A stretch of DNA of 64,000 nucleotides. Origin: Diplolepis rosae (taxonomy: Eukaryota > Arthropoda > Insecta > Hymenoptera > Diplolepididae). How positions within the stretch are numbered: position 1 is the stretch's first letter; each line of letters opens with the position of its first letter. Positions 44,310-55,740 of the stretch are shown here, piece after piece. The notes under the pieces are model-generated. The model did not search any database and was not told the origin of the DNA. It was given only the letters and a program-made list of their open reading frames with translations. Both the position numbers and the translations under genes were made by a program. The stretch lies in assembly GCA_030998225.1 (NCBI GenBank), contig JAPYXD010000522.1, positions 8,370,001 through 8,434,000 on the forward strand, written 5' to 3'.

Positions 44310-45060
44310 GGAAAGGAATTCAATCCAAGAAAATCCGATCCAATCTGAAATTTGTTTTCGAATCAGTCCGAAATTTCGTTCAATGCAAACCGATTAAAAA
44401 TAAATCCAAGTTAAGATCTCGGATTCAATTTACAACCGATTTGCATCGAACAAGATTTAAAACGTTTTTCGGATTCGTTCAAAACAGATTTCGGAATAGC
44501 TCTGATATTTGACGTGTTTTAAGGGACTTCTGTATCGCAATTAATTTCCCGTATTTGATTTTATCTGTTTATTTTAATTCCACGCTTTTCCAGCTTGACA
44601 AAGGAGAGCCATTTCCCCCGACGACTTTGCCAATCTGCTTCTTGATTTATTTTCTCAGCCATCCTTCATTAAACTTGGCATGAAACTTAAGAACTTGTGA
44701 GTTTAGACTTTGAACAAAGTCGTATAAAACGGTTAGTCAGTGTGTATTTTCAGTAAATGTATATACCTTTGTGTGTTGAAAGTACCAGGTAATGCAAATT
44801 AATTAGCAGCTCAAGAACATCCCTTACATTCACAGCATATTCATTCATGTATCATATTATTATTTATATGATTCTTTTACTTTACTATAAATACCTTTAC
44901 CAAGTTTTCAATCGGATTGAATAAGGTTGAATTGCATTGGTTTTAAACCGATTTGCATCAAACGAGATTCAAAATGTTTTTTGGACTGGTTTGGCATGGT
45001 TTGGAAAAAGATTTTGTAACAGCTCGGAATAGTTCTGATTACCAAGAATTGAGTTCCAAT
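44310..45060. repeat. Diverged duplicated segment with CCGATTTGCATC
   Basis: 44420-44510 and 44930-45040 share AACCGATTTGCATC, AACAAGATTTAAAA/AACGAGATTCAAAA and CGGAATAGCTCTGAT/CGGAATAGTTCTGAT. Short words around CGGATT and AATCCG repeat. Probably one non-autonomous repeat in two copies. Non-coding. Confidence 0.55.
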
Positions 45061-45319
45061 TCAAAACTCTCGCCTGAGTAAACCAATGTACTTTCTATTC
45101 TCTCTTACTGCTCATCTCCTGCAGATATTTTCTTTTCTACACATTGGAAAATCAAAGAGTAGCATTGAAGATTCTACTCATGTACAAATTGATTCTCCAT
45201 TTTTGAAAATATCTGATTCATAATGGCGTCACGAATTGACAATTGCGATTTTATCGATTACTAAAGTATAGGAATCTGTACTTCGCTGATTCTTATCGAC
45301 GATGATTGCAAACTAAATC

Positions 45320-46820
45320 ATGGGTGGGCCATCTAATATTTGGAATTTGAATCGACTATAAAAAAAAACTTATGGATATTTTTTCAAAAGTATGGTTTTT
45401 TTTAGAAAGGTTGAACCTTTCCATTTAAGACGGAAACACAAAATCATTCAAAAGACTGCTCAATTTTTCAGTACATTTTCGATTGTTTGGGTTTCAATCC
45501 CATGAATGATTACTTCGATTTCGTGTTTTAAGACCTCAATCATCACTGGATGGTTAGCGTAAGACTTATCCTTAAGGAGGTGTTCTCATGGATTCGCCGT
45601 ATTTCGAAGCGTTTTTTGTAATTTTACTGTGAAAAAACTATAATTGATTTTTTAATGCGGTTACTTTTAAAAGTTTTATTAACCCTTAGATTAAAAAATT
45701 CAGAAAACTTGTATGAAAAAATGTGCACGGTTTGGCCACTGTACCCTTGCGAACATAGGCCTTCCAAAAAAAGTTGGTTGATGGTTCCCACCAAATCTCA
45801 AAAATGGCTGGTCTGGAACACAAGAGTAAATGTTTTTATTAATCTATCGTAGTGTAGTTATCGTCTGACGGAGGCTTTCTTTTTATCATAACAATTTTCA
45901 AAATGGCGGGCTATAGAAAAAAAAATCGTTTTTTTTTCATCTTCCAAAATTCATGAAACATTTCTTATAAACAATAGTGGAAAAAACGTCCCTCAGACGA
46001 TAGCGAGTACATTTAAACACATTAAAAAAAAGTTTATCAAAATCCGTCTACTAGTTTCTTAGAAATCATGGGAACTAGTTTGGAAAAGGTAGTTTTGAGA
46101 AAAACGCGTTTAAAGTTTCCAATGAAAAAATGCGACGAAATGAGTTTGGCTTTCTTGACGTAATTGCTATAGTAAAACAAGTCGTACATCTTTGAATCGT
46201 TCCTAGATCCCTAATCTTTGAACAAATGAAAAAAAAAATCGAATTTCTGAAACCGTTCGATGAGAACACCCCCTTAACGGCTCCCCACAAAAAATAGTCC
46301 AACGCGGTCAAATCACAGCTTCGAGGCACCCAATTGACATCAGAATTTTGGCTGATTATTCGATTTTCGAAATGGTGCGCAAAAGATCGATTGTTACGTT
46401 GGCTGTGTGGCAAGTGGCCCCATTCTGTTGATACCAAGTGTCGTCGATGTAATCTTCTTCAATTTTTGTTTCCAAAAATTCGTTCAGCATTGCACGGTAA
46501 CGCTCGCTACTGACCATGACGGCGGCTCCTTCCTCATTTTCGAAGAAAAATGGCCCAATGATGCCACCGTACCAAAATCCGCACCAAACAGTCACTCGTT
46601 GTGGGTGCATCGGCTTCTTAATGATGACGTTTGGATTTTCTGTGCACCAAATGCGACAATTTTGCTTATTCACATAGCCTCCGATATGGAAATGGGCTTC
46701 ATTTGAAAAGATGGTTTTTCGGTAAAAATGCTCATCTCCGACCAAGCGATCGAATGGGGTACTGTAAGGCGTGTATTGGCGTTGTGAGGATGCTTCAATC
46801 GAGTGTTTGGCGATGTTTTA
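45320..46820 (-). pseudogene. DD41D transposase, copy 3, catalytic Asp changed to Asn
   Basis: Minus strand from about 46760: LVGDEHFYRKTIFSNEAHF, GGYVNKQNCRIWCTENP, RVTVWCGFWYGGIIGPFFFE, SSERYRAMLNEFLETK, WYQQNGATCHTANVTIDLL. The first and second catalytic Asp (normally SDEAHF and QQDG) are both Asn. The third remains in LTALDYFLWGAV. A frameshift lies near 46375. A TTAA-flanked element (45576-46273) splits the gene at AVK. On its far side the frame resumes as DKSYANHPVMIEVLKHEIEV and QTIENVLKN, then a stop. The 3' end of the transposon reads GGGTGGGCCATCTAATA near 45322. The N-terminal domain is missing at the junction near 46820. Confidence 0.88.
45576..46273. mobile_element. TTAA-flanked element (698 bp), GGRGGTGTTCTCAT ends
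   Basis: Flanked by TTAA at 45572-45575 and 46274-46277. Ends GGAGGTGTTCTCATGGA and the inverse of GGGGGTGTTCTCATCGA. Removing it with one TTAA restores A-V-K-D-K in the DD41D transposase. TTAA duplication fits piggyBac- or Sola-type elements. The GGG start is unlike typical piggyBac CCC ends. The interior contains TTTTGAGAAAAACGCGTTTA, also found at 50645. Confidence 0.88.
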
Positions 46821-46829
46821 CAGCAATAA

Positions 46830-47460
46830 AGCCGACTTTGTACGTCGGTTCATAACCGTGAATAAAACGTGGATCCACCATTTCACACCAGAGACGAAGG
46901 AACACTCATAACAATGGACTGAAAGGATAGAATCGGCTCCAAAGAAGGCGAAGATAGTTCCATCTGCTGGCAAGGTCATGGCATCAGTTTTTTGGGATGC
47001 ACGTGGGATAATTTTCATTGATTATCTTCAAAAAGAAAAAACTATGAACGGTGAGTATTATGCGAACTTATTACAGTGTTCGAGCGATGAAATCAAGAAA
47101 AAACAGCCGCATTTGGTGAGGAAGAATGTGTTGTTTCATGAAGACAATGTACCAGTTCACATATCCGTTATCACAATGGCCAAAATCAATGAGTGAAAGT
47201 TCAAATTACTTCCTCACGCACCCTATTCATCAGATTTAGTCCCCTCGGATTATTTTCTCTTTCCAAACTTGAAAAAATGGCTCGGTGGTAAAAAATTTGC
47301 CAACAGTTAAAAATGGAGTTTAAAATGAATGGCTATTTCGAGAAGCTCAACGGCTTTCACTATAAACTGGGTATTGAAGCTATTAAACATCGCTACCAAA
47401 AATGTATCGTGCTAAAAAGTCAAGTAATTAGTATCATCAACTTTGAATGTGTTTGCGCTA
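46830..47460 (+). pseudogene. irritans-type mariner transposase, C-terminal half
   Basis: Reads ADFVRRFITVNKTWIHHFTP (the usual DETW is NKTW, so the first catalytic Asp is lost), a stop, then KVMASVFWDARGIIFIDYLQ, KTMNGEYYANLL, VLFHEDNVPVH (second Asp), a stop, HAPYSSDLVPSDYFLFPNL (third Asp), KKWLGGKKFANS, stop. The DNA-binding half is missing upstream, where the DD41D remnant starts. Four or more lesions. Confidence 0.88.
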
Positions 47461-47469
47461 AAATCATAA

Positions 47470-48195
47470 TCAATAGATAATTGAAAAATAATTAAAAAAG
47501 CAAAATAAATAGATTAGAGTACCACAAAAAAATCAACAGGGAATCAATAGTTCGAGTCGGGTCAGCAGTCGTAAAATTTCATACTGCTCTCTAGATTTTA
47601 TTCAGTAGCTTTATTTTACCATTTTCAATCAATAACTGAACTTTAGCTACTTACTTTTTTATATCAAAATTTGTGTTAAAGGCCATTTTTTTGCTTTTCA
47701 GAAACTGGTCTCTTTTAAAAGAAATGGTTCTTTTATATCTGGTCAAAGGAAAAATTTCTTCGAAATAAAGGGAGTTTTTTATCCCAACAAATTGTTTTTA
47801 ATACAAACAAATCTTTTTCTTCTAATTAAAGGAAATTTTTGTATGTTTTTAAAAAAATTTTATTCAGAATACTTTTTTCTTTGACCGCATATCAAAAAAA
47901 TGTTTCTTAGTTTCAACGGGATTAATATCTGAATGTTGCGGTTTAACATCTATTATAAATGGCAGTTTCTATCATATAATAGTAATTTGGAGATATGATT
48001 GTTAAAAATCAATTTTTTTTATGTAACATTATATGTAAAAGAACTGTCTGTTACAATAATAGGATTTTTCAAGAGCAATGTGTATCAGCACAAGTACTAT
48101 GTGTTTTGTTAGCTGCATGAGATATTTCAATAGGAATAACTTTTGAGTGACGTTTCTCAAAGTGACATTTCTTTGACATTTGTCTTCCGTAAGGT
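47470..48195. other. No gene; small inverted repeat at 47698-47922
   Basis: GAAACTGGTCTC...TCTGGTCAAAGGAAAAA at the left is matched by inverted TTTTTTCTTTGACCGCATAT...TTAGTTTC at the right, a foldback of about 225 bp. Otherwise AT-rich. Confidence 0.5.
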
Positions 48196-48199
48196 TTGC

Positions 48200-48660
48200 C
48201 ATTTAATCATGAATCGCTCCTAAATTGTGGAAGTTCATTTTCAAAATCGAAGTTCCGTTCACTAAACTTATAGTGCTCTCCGTCCATTTTATGGTCGACA
48301 TAATGAAAATTGCTCGAATGGCAAAATTGCTGTATATGAGGTAAGACCAATCCAAGACAACATCTTGAGACCCCATTGCATTCACTAACATTGTCTGTTT
48401 GGTGTGAAGTACAGGCCAACGACACATCATCGATCCATATTTCTTTCAAAATGAGAAAAGAGCTGTGGTTATGGTGAATGGAGTGGGATATCGGCACATC
48501 TTCAATACATTTTTGTTTAAAAAAGGCAGAAGTTAAACATCACCATCTCATGGTTCCAACAGGATGGTGCAAAGTGCCACTCAGACACCCAAAACCATTA
48601 ATTTATCAAAAGAACCATTTGGTGACAACCTTATTTTACAAAATGGTTACTAAATTTTTT
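48200..48660 (+). pseudogene. DD41D transposase, degenerate central fragment
   Basis: The plus strand shows HIIDPYFFQNEKRAVVMVN-like coding, GYRHIFNTFLF and SWFQQDGAKCHSDT (second catalytic Asp near 48563), then INLSKEPFGDNL. Phrases upstream match the GYVNKQNC region only weakly. Frames change several times. Cut off at about 48660, where a family P fragment begins. Confidence 0.75.
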
Positions 48661-48662
48661 TA

Positions 48663-48817
48663 TGATTTCAAATTAAAAAGGAAATTCAATTTATTTGAGG
48701 CTCTATCAGCCTCGAGGAATACATTCTCATCATGATACTCGTGCTTTGCGCTCGATTTTCTGTATGCATTTCTCTAATTGTGTAATAAATTACATGATTA
48801 AAATAATTGATTTTCTT
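48663..48817 (+). repeat. GC-island/family P fragment
   Basis: GAGGCTCTATCAGCCTCGAG, ACATTCTCATCATGATACTC and TCGATTTTCTGTATGCATTT match 33540-33660. It continues at 49376 after the inserted element. Confidence 0.8.
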
Positions 48818-49373
48818 CCCTATTGAAAAACTTGACGTAAAAAATAACGTAAAAAATGACGTAAAAAAGGACGTCAAAAATGGCGTAAAAAACGACGTCA
48901 AAAATGACATAAAAAACGACGTCAAAAATTACGTAAAAAACGAGGTCAAAAATTGGGACAGTTTTTTACGTCATTTTTGACGTCGTTTTTTATGTCATTT
49001 TTGACGTCGTTTTTGACGTACTTTTTCGACTTTAAGATCCTTAACAATTTATATTCGGTCGTTCAGTGGATATCGTAATTGAGAAATGCTTATCAGTAAA
49101 AGAACTATTGTATAATAAAATAATTTATTTCAAAGTGGAATGGGCATTTCGTAAAGGAGTCACAAAAATGTAATAGGAAATGTAAGGCTTCTTAAAGACA
49201 AAAAAGTACGTCAAAAATGACATAAAAAACGACGTAAAAAACTGTCCCAATTTTTAACCTCGTTTTTTACGTGATTTTTGACGTCGTTTTTCACGTCATT
49301 TTTGACGTAATTTTTGACGTCGTTTTTTATGTCATTTTTGACGTCGTTTTTTACGTCAAATTTTTCAATAGGG
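48818..49373. mobile_element. MITE of TGACGT words with CCCTATTGAAAA ends (556 bp)
   Basis: Ends CCCTATTGAAAAACTTGACG and CGTCAAATTTTTCAATAGGG, with TT on both sides. The uninterrupted family P sequence TTTTCTTCCAAATATCTC at 33655 is the empty site. The interior is a run of 13-base words such as GACGTAAAAAACG and GACGTCAAAAATG in both orientations, able to form several hairpins. Confidence 0.9.
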
Positions 49374-49375
49374 TT

Positions 49376-49930
49376 CCAAATATCTCAATGAGGAAAAACA
49401 ATCATAGACTTTACTTAAGTAAACGATTTTGCATTTGAACGCTCATTTCGTATCTCACATATTTTGGTTAAAGAATGCAATTCTTGATTTTCAATAGTTT
49501 TTTCAAAATCAAAACATAAAATATACATCCTGTTGAAAAATGTCCTGATGAGGATTTGTGGACCTTATTCAGGCAAGTAATTTTCTATCCTGACGTTTTT
49601 TTCGTATTTCACATATTTTTTTTTAAAAAACGGAATTAACAAATTGTAATCGTATTTTTTTAAATTGAAACTAAAAGTATACATTTTATCAGAAACGGCG
49701 TGAGACAACATTTTTAGACCTTATTTAAGTGAACAATTTTGCATCCATATGTTTTTTCCGTATTTCACATATTATGGTTGAAAACTTGATTTTTCGATTT
49801 TCAATAGTATTTTTTAAATTAGAAAGAAAAATATAAATCTTATGAAAGAATGTAACGATTTCAATTTGTAGATCTTTTTGTAGTAAACAATTTTGAATGA
49901 TAACGCTTTTTCGTATCTCATATATTTTAA
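49376..49930 (+). repeat. Family P periodic units, continued
   Basis: CCAAATATCTCAATGAGGAA, TTTCGTATCTCACATATTTT, GGACCTTATTCAGGCAAG and later diverged units. The 3' end is replaced at about 49930 by another repeat. Confidence 0.8.
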
Positions 49931-50940
49931 GGGGGAAAACCCTTTACAATTTTCAAACAGTCTATTTTTTTTCTCATACTTCGAAAGATTAACATATTAA
50001 GAGTATACTGGAAAGAGGGAAAGTCGAAATATTAAATATTTACGGAGTTATCGCACATAGCCGAGAGCTGGTGCAAGTGGCAGAAAACTATCGCTTTAAA
50101 AAATGACCAAAAACTTGAAGATCTTACTCCATTACTTGGCGAAAAACAGGTGATTTTTGTGAATTTTTTCTAAAAAGAGTATTGCATCGAATGTTTTTAA
50201 ATTTTGCAGACATATTTGTGCATAAATAATACATACACAGTAATGTTTTCAAATGAAAATATATGATTTTCAGCAAGTTATCCACCATCTCTTGAGTCTT
50301 CAAAAAAAAAAAGTTCCGCCACTGCTGCAGTGATTGTCACTTTTACAGTGCCTGAAATAAAAAAAAAACCAAAAATTTAATTAAACCTGAATATATTTCC
50401 TATACAATGACCCTCGATTGTAAAAAAAAATTAAAATGCAACAAAATGGCGGAGTTTTGAAAAAAAAATTGAAATTTTGCTCAAAAATCTGATGGTTTTT
50501 GGCGTGGCAAAATTATATTTTTCATCCAATCATAAAACTGGAGGGTCATTGTATGGAAAAACAATTACACAATAAGCTAAAACAAAACGCAAGTCGATCG
50601 GATCATTTGTTATCGAGTTACAGCTGCAGCAAATTTGAAAAATGTAGTTTTGAGAAAAACGCGTTTAAAGATAAAAGTAATGATTTCATTGTTATAAATT
50701 TTTAAGTAACATACCTAGAGCTAACCTGCTATTCCAGGCCCATAAAATTCACCTTCCTCTTCTTCGAAAAGCGCCTGCTGGGCAGTCAAAAAATGTAAAA
50801 AAAAATCGAAATTTTTAATTGAGCCCCTTAAACGCGATTATCTCGAAACTGCATTTTCAAAAACTGCTCGTGCTGTTGCTCAAAAGGTTATTGATCGATC
50901 TGGCTGAAATTTTGGGAGGTTTTTGTCTATAACATTATCG
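49931..50940. repeat. Dispersed repeat with TTTTGAGAAAAACGCGTTTA
   Basis: It begins TTTTAAGGGGGAAAACCC and contains TAGTTTTGAGAAAAACGCG (50645) in common with the element at 45576-46273. At 50821 the phrase GAGCCCCTTAA could mark the other end of a TTAA-flanked element of about 0.9 kb. After it, TTATCTCGAAACTGCATTTT continues as another repeat of the same style. Ends not certain. No gene. Confidence 0.5.
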
Positions 50941-51227
50941 GAAGGATGTAGCTAAAGTTTTGAAGATATCTCGTGAATAAATTAGTTTTTAGGAGTAAAA
51001 ATTGTCGAAAATTTGAAAATTTTGATTAAAGAGCGTACTTAATTTTTAATTTTATACTTTTTATAATTTTATAGGTTGATCCTTTCCCTACACATGTTAA
51101 CAATTGAAAAAAACAATTTTTATTTGTTTCAGATTAATAGAAAAAATATGACGAATGCAGCACTTCTCAATACAGATAATTTAAATATTAATATAATATA
51201 AATATAATATATAATACAGATAATTTG

Positions 51228-51660
51228 TTTATTATCCCATTTAATTGTTATAAACAAATTTTATGAAAAAATTGGGAAATAGTCTTATTAGAGATAAAAA
51301 AAAATTTCGCTAAAAGTTCTTCATATTAATGTAGGAATGACATTCAATCACTAAAATATTCGAAAAGTTAACAATAACCATTGTTATAAACAATTCTTGT
51401 GGCAAAATATTAAAATTTTAATTTTTTACAAATCATAATTTCCTTCAATCAACAGAAAAACTTCAGGTATTCCTTAGAATAATGAATTTTTAATAATATT
51501 TGGTGAAATATGCCAATTAAAATTTTTATAAGCAAAATTTTGGCCTTTTGGCCCGATCGCCAGAATGTGTACATTTATTCCTGAAAATAATATATCTTTG
51601 ATAATATTTGGCAAAATTTAACAATCTCAATGTTTTTAAACAATTAAGATACTTAAGAGT
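51228..51660. repeat. Family A repeat, inverted copy
   Basis: TTTATTATCCCATTTAATTG, GGAATGACATTCAATCAC and AGTTAACAATAACCATTGTT match 2630-3420 in the opposite orientation. Two partial units. Confidence 0.75.
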
Positions 51661-52639
51661 GTTTTATTTCAATTTGAAGTTCTCAAGCACTTACAAAAAC
51701 ACCCTTTACATACAAACATACATATGGTGTCGTATTGACTGAAGTTGGAAGCAGTCAGAACTGTATGGATATGTAACCATACAGGGTAAAGATCTACATG
51801 AACGTAATAAGCGTAAATACGTTGTTAAGAGGGATTTCAAGAGTATCGTAGTAGTTTGCTCGTGTAAACTCGACCAAACCCTCCAAAAGGTTACCACGAC
51901 GCTTGAACGAGTTTGGTCCAAACATTGCATTGCAAGTTTAAGGCACTTCCCCTATACCAATGTGCACCTACACTTCCTCTACATTCTTGAATTCTAGAAG
52001 CAACACTGCTTTATGGATTAGTGAGGCTTTTTAGGTGTGTGGGCTAAATTGTTATTTCAGGTATTTAATGCATAGATGCAGTTACTGAACCTTCAAGAGC
52101 AGGTAGAACCTGTAACGTTAGCAATTTTAGAAACATTCAGATTCAGCAGAATTTCGACGTTTAGTCTCGTCCACCTATAATGAAGTAAATCATTACGCTT
52201 TACGCGAGAGATGCTCCAATTACGGGTACATGGGGCGAAAGGAGTGGGGTGATTATAGAAATGTTGGCTTTCAAAATTACTCTCGAAATTTAAATCTCTA
52301 AACTTTTACCAGCTTGTAAAAACTTTTATTATCAATTAGTAACTTACAATGAATAAAAAAAAATATATTTTATAAGTAGTGAAAGTTAATAAAGAAGGAT
52401 TTTAAAAATAGGTCATTCTCAGCTTGCGAATTTAAAGTGAATACGCACAAAAAAATGTTTTTTGATCTATCTTAGAGGGAGAGTGACATTTATTTTGTTA
52501 TGGGGTACTCGGAACATAGAAAGAATGAGCGAAGTAAAGTTCGTCTCACCCCGTAACGACGGGAAGCATGTACACATATCCTCCGTTCATATTTCATAAT
52601 TTCCAATTTCGAAGTCAGAAATACGAGATTCAAGATGAC
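51661..52639. other. No recognised feature
   Basis: Less AT-rich in 51720-52260, but no frame, repeat or RNA structure recognised. Confidence 0.45.
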
Positions 52640-54477
52640 GAGTCCAACACGGTCGCCGCCAAAATGGTTCAAACATGCTCATGTTTTTCAAAATACATAA
52701 ATATCATATTACAAAGGGTCTTCATGGTGCTCTTTTCGATTTTAAGCGGGGAAATTTTGAGCTCAAGATGGCGGGTCCAATATGGCTGCCGTTGGAATAT
52801 AATTCAATATTGATGTTACATAAGTTTTCGATTTGGGTTTGTACAATTTTAACATATACTTGGATACGTAGAATGGAACAAACGATGATTGTACACCAAA
52901 AAGGAATAGCGAAAATCGTTATACAACTAAATATTGCGCAAATAGCATCAAAAGTCTGGGTTAAGGGAGTTACTCAGGATGAAGAATCAACGAACAGAAA
53001 AATTTTAAACTTTGCAGAGCGTTAGAATATAATAAAAAAATTATCCGTACAAAATTTCAAGGTCTGAGGTGGGTTTTTTTTAGTGAGATATGCGTATTTC
53101 TATTTTGCGCCTCTCTAGTTGATTCAAAATTTGAACAGTAGAAAGATAAGATGTTCAGGAATAGTTATCAGCTTTAATAACATTCAAAGGTGGGTTCTAA
53201 AAGTAATAACAAATGCGATGAAGATTGGAAATTGCTGTGATTTTGGTCTTTGGTTAGGTATGTGGCAACGTCGCATTCGTAGGTTATGTGCGCGAAATTT
53301 GAAATGTATGCGTTATATCTGTTCATCAGCTCGTACCAACTGGTGATTGAAATTTGTTATGAAAATCATGTTTTTAATAAATGAAATATAACATATTAAT
53401 TATTCGTATGATAAATGAACGAATTAAATACATACAAACAACTTTATTTACATACATATCACAATACGTGATACGGAAATTCTTTCTCAATGACAAGCTA
53501 AATTTGTCTTATTTTCACAGTCTTGAAACGATATAACAATTTTTCAATACATATCTATTATGATCACAATAGTTCATTAATTATTATTTAGAATATTTGA
53601 TACGTATACAATAAATATATACCAACTAAACTAAAGTAAATTAGTATTTTGTTTTCAGATAATCACAGATTTTATTTTTAACCTTCCTATTATTTATCAC
53701 ATAAATTTTTCCATTTTTATCAGCACCAAACAAACGAGATAATCCATCAAAACCATGTTCTTTGTATGCATCGATAGCCATAGCTACCGTGATGTCAGAG
53801 GCAATCATTTTTTCCTCATTTGGACAGATGTGCAGCTTTTTAATTCATTGTATAATTTCATGTCTGAGAAACATTTCTTAGGTACTTACGTGACCATATG
53901 TGCGACTGTACACCTGTGCGCACACGAACAAACAAGATGCGACGTTGCCAGATCAAGTACTACTGTAGTCAACCTGCGTGTTTAACCCTATTTTGACTAG
54001 GCAGGTAGGTGAGTAACTCCCTTAACACGCTTAAAGTATTCTAATCGAGTAGGTAGGGACCTAAAAATGAACATCTAACATCAGAAGAATAACAGCATCT
54101 GTTGATGTGTTCATGTGTACCTCACGCGTATTCGACCAGAATATTTTGAATCTGCTAACCCAGATTGGTGACACGATTTATCCAACTTTGTGTTGTATAA
54201 CAGTTGCCGCTATCCTTCTGGTGTACGTTCTTCGTTTGTTCCATTCCATGTATCCAAGCATATGTTATGAAAATACAAACCCAAATCGAAAACTTATGTA
54301 ACATCAATATTGAATTATATTTCAACGGTAGCCATATTGGACCCGCCATCTTGAGCTCAGAGTTTTCCTGTTCAAAATAGAGAAGAGCACCATGAAGACC
54401 CTTTGTAATATGATCTTTATGTATTTTGAAAAACATTAGCATGTTTGAACCATTTTGGCGGCGGTCGTGTTGGACTC
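52640..54477. repeat. Foldback (arms about 320 bp) enclosing a TTAA element
   Basis: Arms 52640-52961 and 54155-54477 are inverted copies (AGTCCAACACGGTCGCCGCC, AAGATGGCGGGTCC, TACATAAGTTTTCGATTTGG). The frames of 116 and 95 codons in the two arms look related only because the DNA is duplicated. A TTAA-flanked element (52965-54021) lies between the arms. Confidence 0.8.
52965..54021. mobile_element. TTAA-flanked element (1057 bp), GGGAGTTACTC ends
   Basis: TTAA at 52961-52964 and 54022-54025. Ends GGGAGTTACTCAGG and CACCTACCTGCC-side GAGTAACTCCC. No transposase recognised inside. The 75-76-codon frames have no signature. The short terminal repeat (11 bp) makes this less certain than 45576-46273. 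Confidence 0.55.
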
Positions 54478-54644
54478 GGTAAAGTGGAAATCAAGAGGAA
54501 TAGTAATTTGGAAACATAAAACTTATGGCAGATGATAATTTGGATGAATAAAAATTAAGTTAAATAATGTTTTGGTAATGTGAAAATTATGTCAAATCAT
54601 GATTTGGAGAAATAAAAATTTGGATAGATAGTTATTTAGAAATA

Positions 54645-55451
54645 CTACTGTGGGCAAAAACTAAGGTGAATTTTTAATTTAAACTTCGCGGGCTAACCGA
54701 TTCGGGCAAACTCGTTTATTTTTATATTGGTCCTACTGTTACTGATATCTGTGCCAAATTTCATGTCAATTTCATCATTTGTTACAGTTACGCTTGTGTT
54801 TTAATAGGACTAAAAGTGATTTTTTCGATTTTTACAATGTCTGAATTTGTTAAGCAAAGAAGTGCCATTAAATTTTGTTTGTGGGATGAAATTTCAGTTA
54901 CGGAAACATTTAGGATGTTGCAGAAGGCCTTCAGTGATTTGACCATGTTGCAGAAAAATGTTTATAAGTGGTACAAAGACTTCAAAGAAGGCAGAGAACG
55001 TGTTGATGACTTGGGACGCCTCGGACGACCATCAACATCAACTGACGAGCAACACGTCAATCAAATCAAAGAATTAGTGCCCAAAAATCGTCGATTGACA
55101 ATTAGAGACCTTGCCCACACTATTGGAATTTCAAGAGGATCACTCAACACCGTAACAAAAAATATTTTGGGCAGACAACTCGTGGTTTTTGCTTCACGAT
55201 AATGCGCCGTCTTACACTTCACTCGTTCTTCGTGACCATTTTGCCAAAAACTCAACGCATATCGTTCTACTACCACTATATTCGCCTGATTTGGCTCCGT
55301 GTAACAAGTGTTTCGACGATTGGAAAAACCGTTGGCATAAATGCATTATATCGGGTAGGGATTACTTTGAAGGGGATGAAATTGATTTGGATAAGTAAAT
55401 AAAGATTTTTCATTTTATAACAAAATTCACCTTTGTTTTTGCTCACAGTAG
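54645..55451 (+). mobile_element. mariner deletion derivative (807 bp)
   Basis: Ends CTACTGTGGGCAAAAACTAA and the inverse of CTACTGTGAGCAAAAACAAA, flanked by TA (54643-54644, 55452-55453). Two internal deletions reduce it by about a third. Confidence 0.92.
54837..55398 (+). pseudogene. mariner transposase with two internal deletions
   Basis: MSEFVKQRSAIKFCLWDEIS from ATG 54837. The helix-turn-helix domain (VTETFRMLQKAFSD, KNVYKWYKDFKEGRERV, IRDLAHTIGISRGSLNTV) is intact. After LGRQL a deletion removes the linker and first catalytic Asp and shifts the frame to WFLLHDNAPSYTS (second Asp). LYSPDLAPCN is then joined to KCFDDWKNRWHKCI, so a second deletion removes the region after the third motif, whose Asp reads Asn. 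It ends GRDYFEGDEIDLDK. Confidence 0.9.
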
Positions 55452-55740
55452 TATATACATTAGGTTATCTGATGAATTGGAAATATAAAAATTGGAGCAA
55501 TTGGTAATTTGGTTATATGAATTTCGTTAAAATGAATATTAATTATAATTATGTTTTTAGTTACAATCCGAAAAACGATTTGTATTCTAGCCAAATTTTT
55601 TCAAATTAAACAAATGTGTGTTTTTCTGGGGTCGAAAAACATTTTTTAAATTGAAACAAATTTCTTGGCTGATCTTTTTTAAATTAAACTAATATTCAAT
55701 GAGATTATACAAAAACGATTTTTCATTTTTTTAATCACTG

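Noticed and set aside
48686..48925. A Phe/Thr-rich hydrophobic protein
   Set aside because: Translation of the 13-base word array in a MITE.
52675..54442. Related 116- and 95-residue frames on opposite strands as paired genes
   Set aside because: They are the two inverted arms of one repeat. Stops and divergence fit non-coding DNA.
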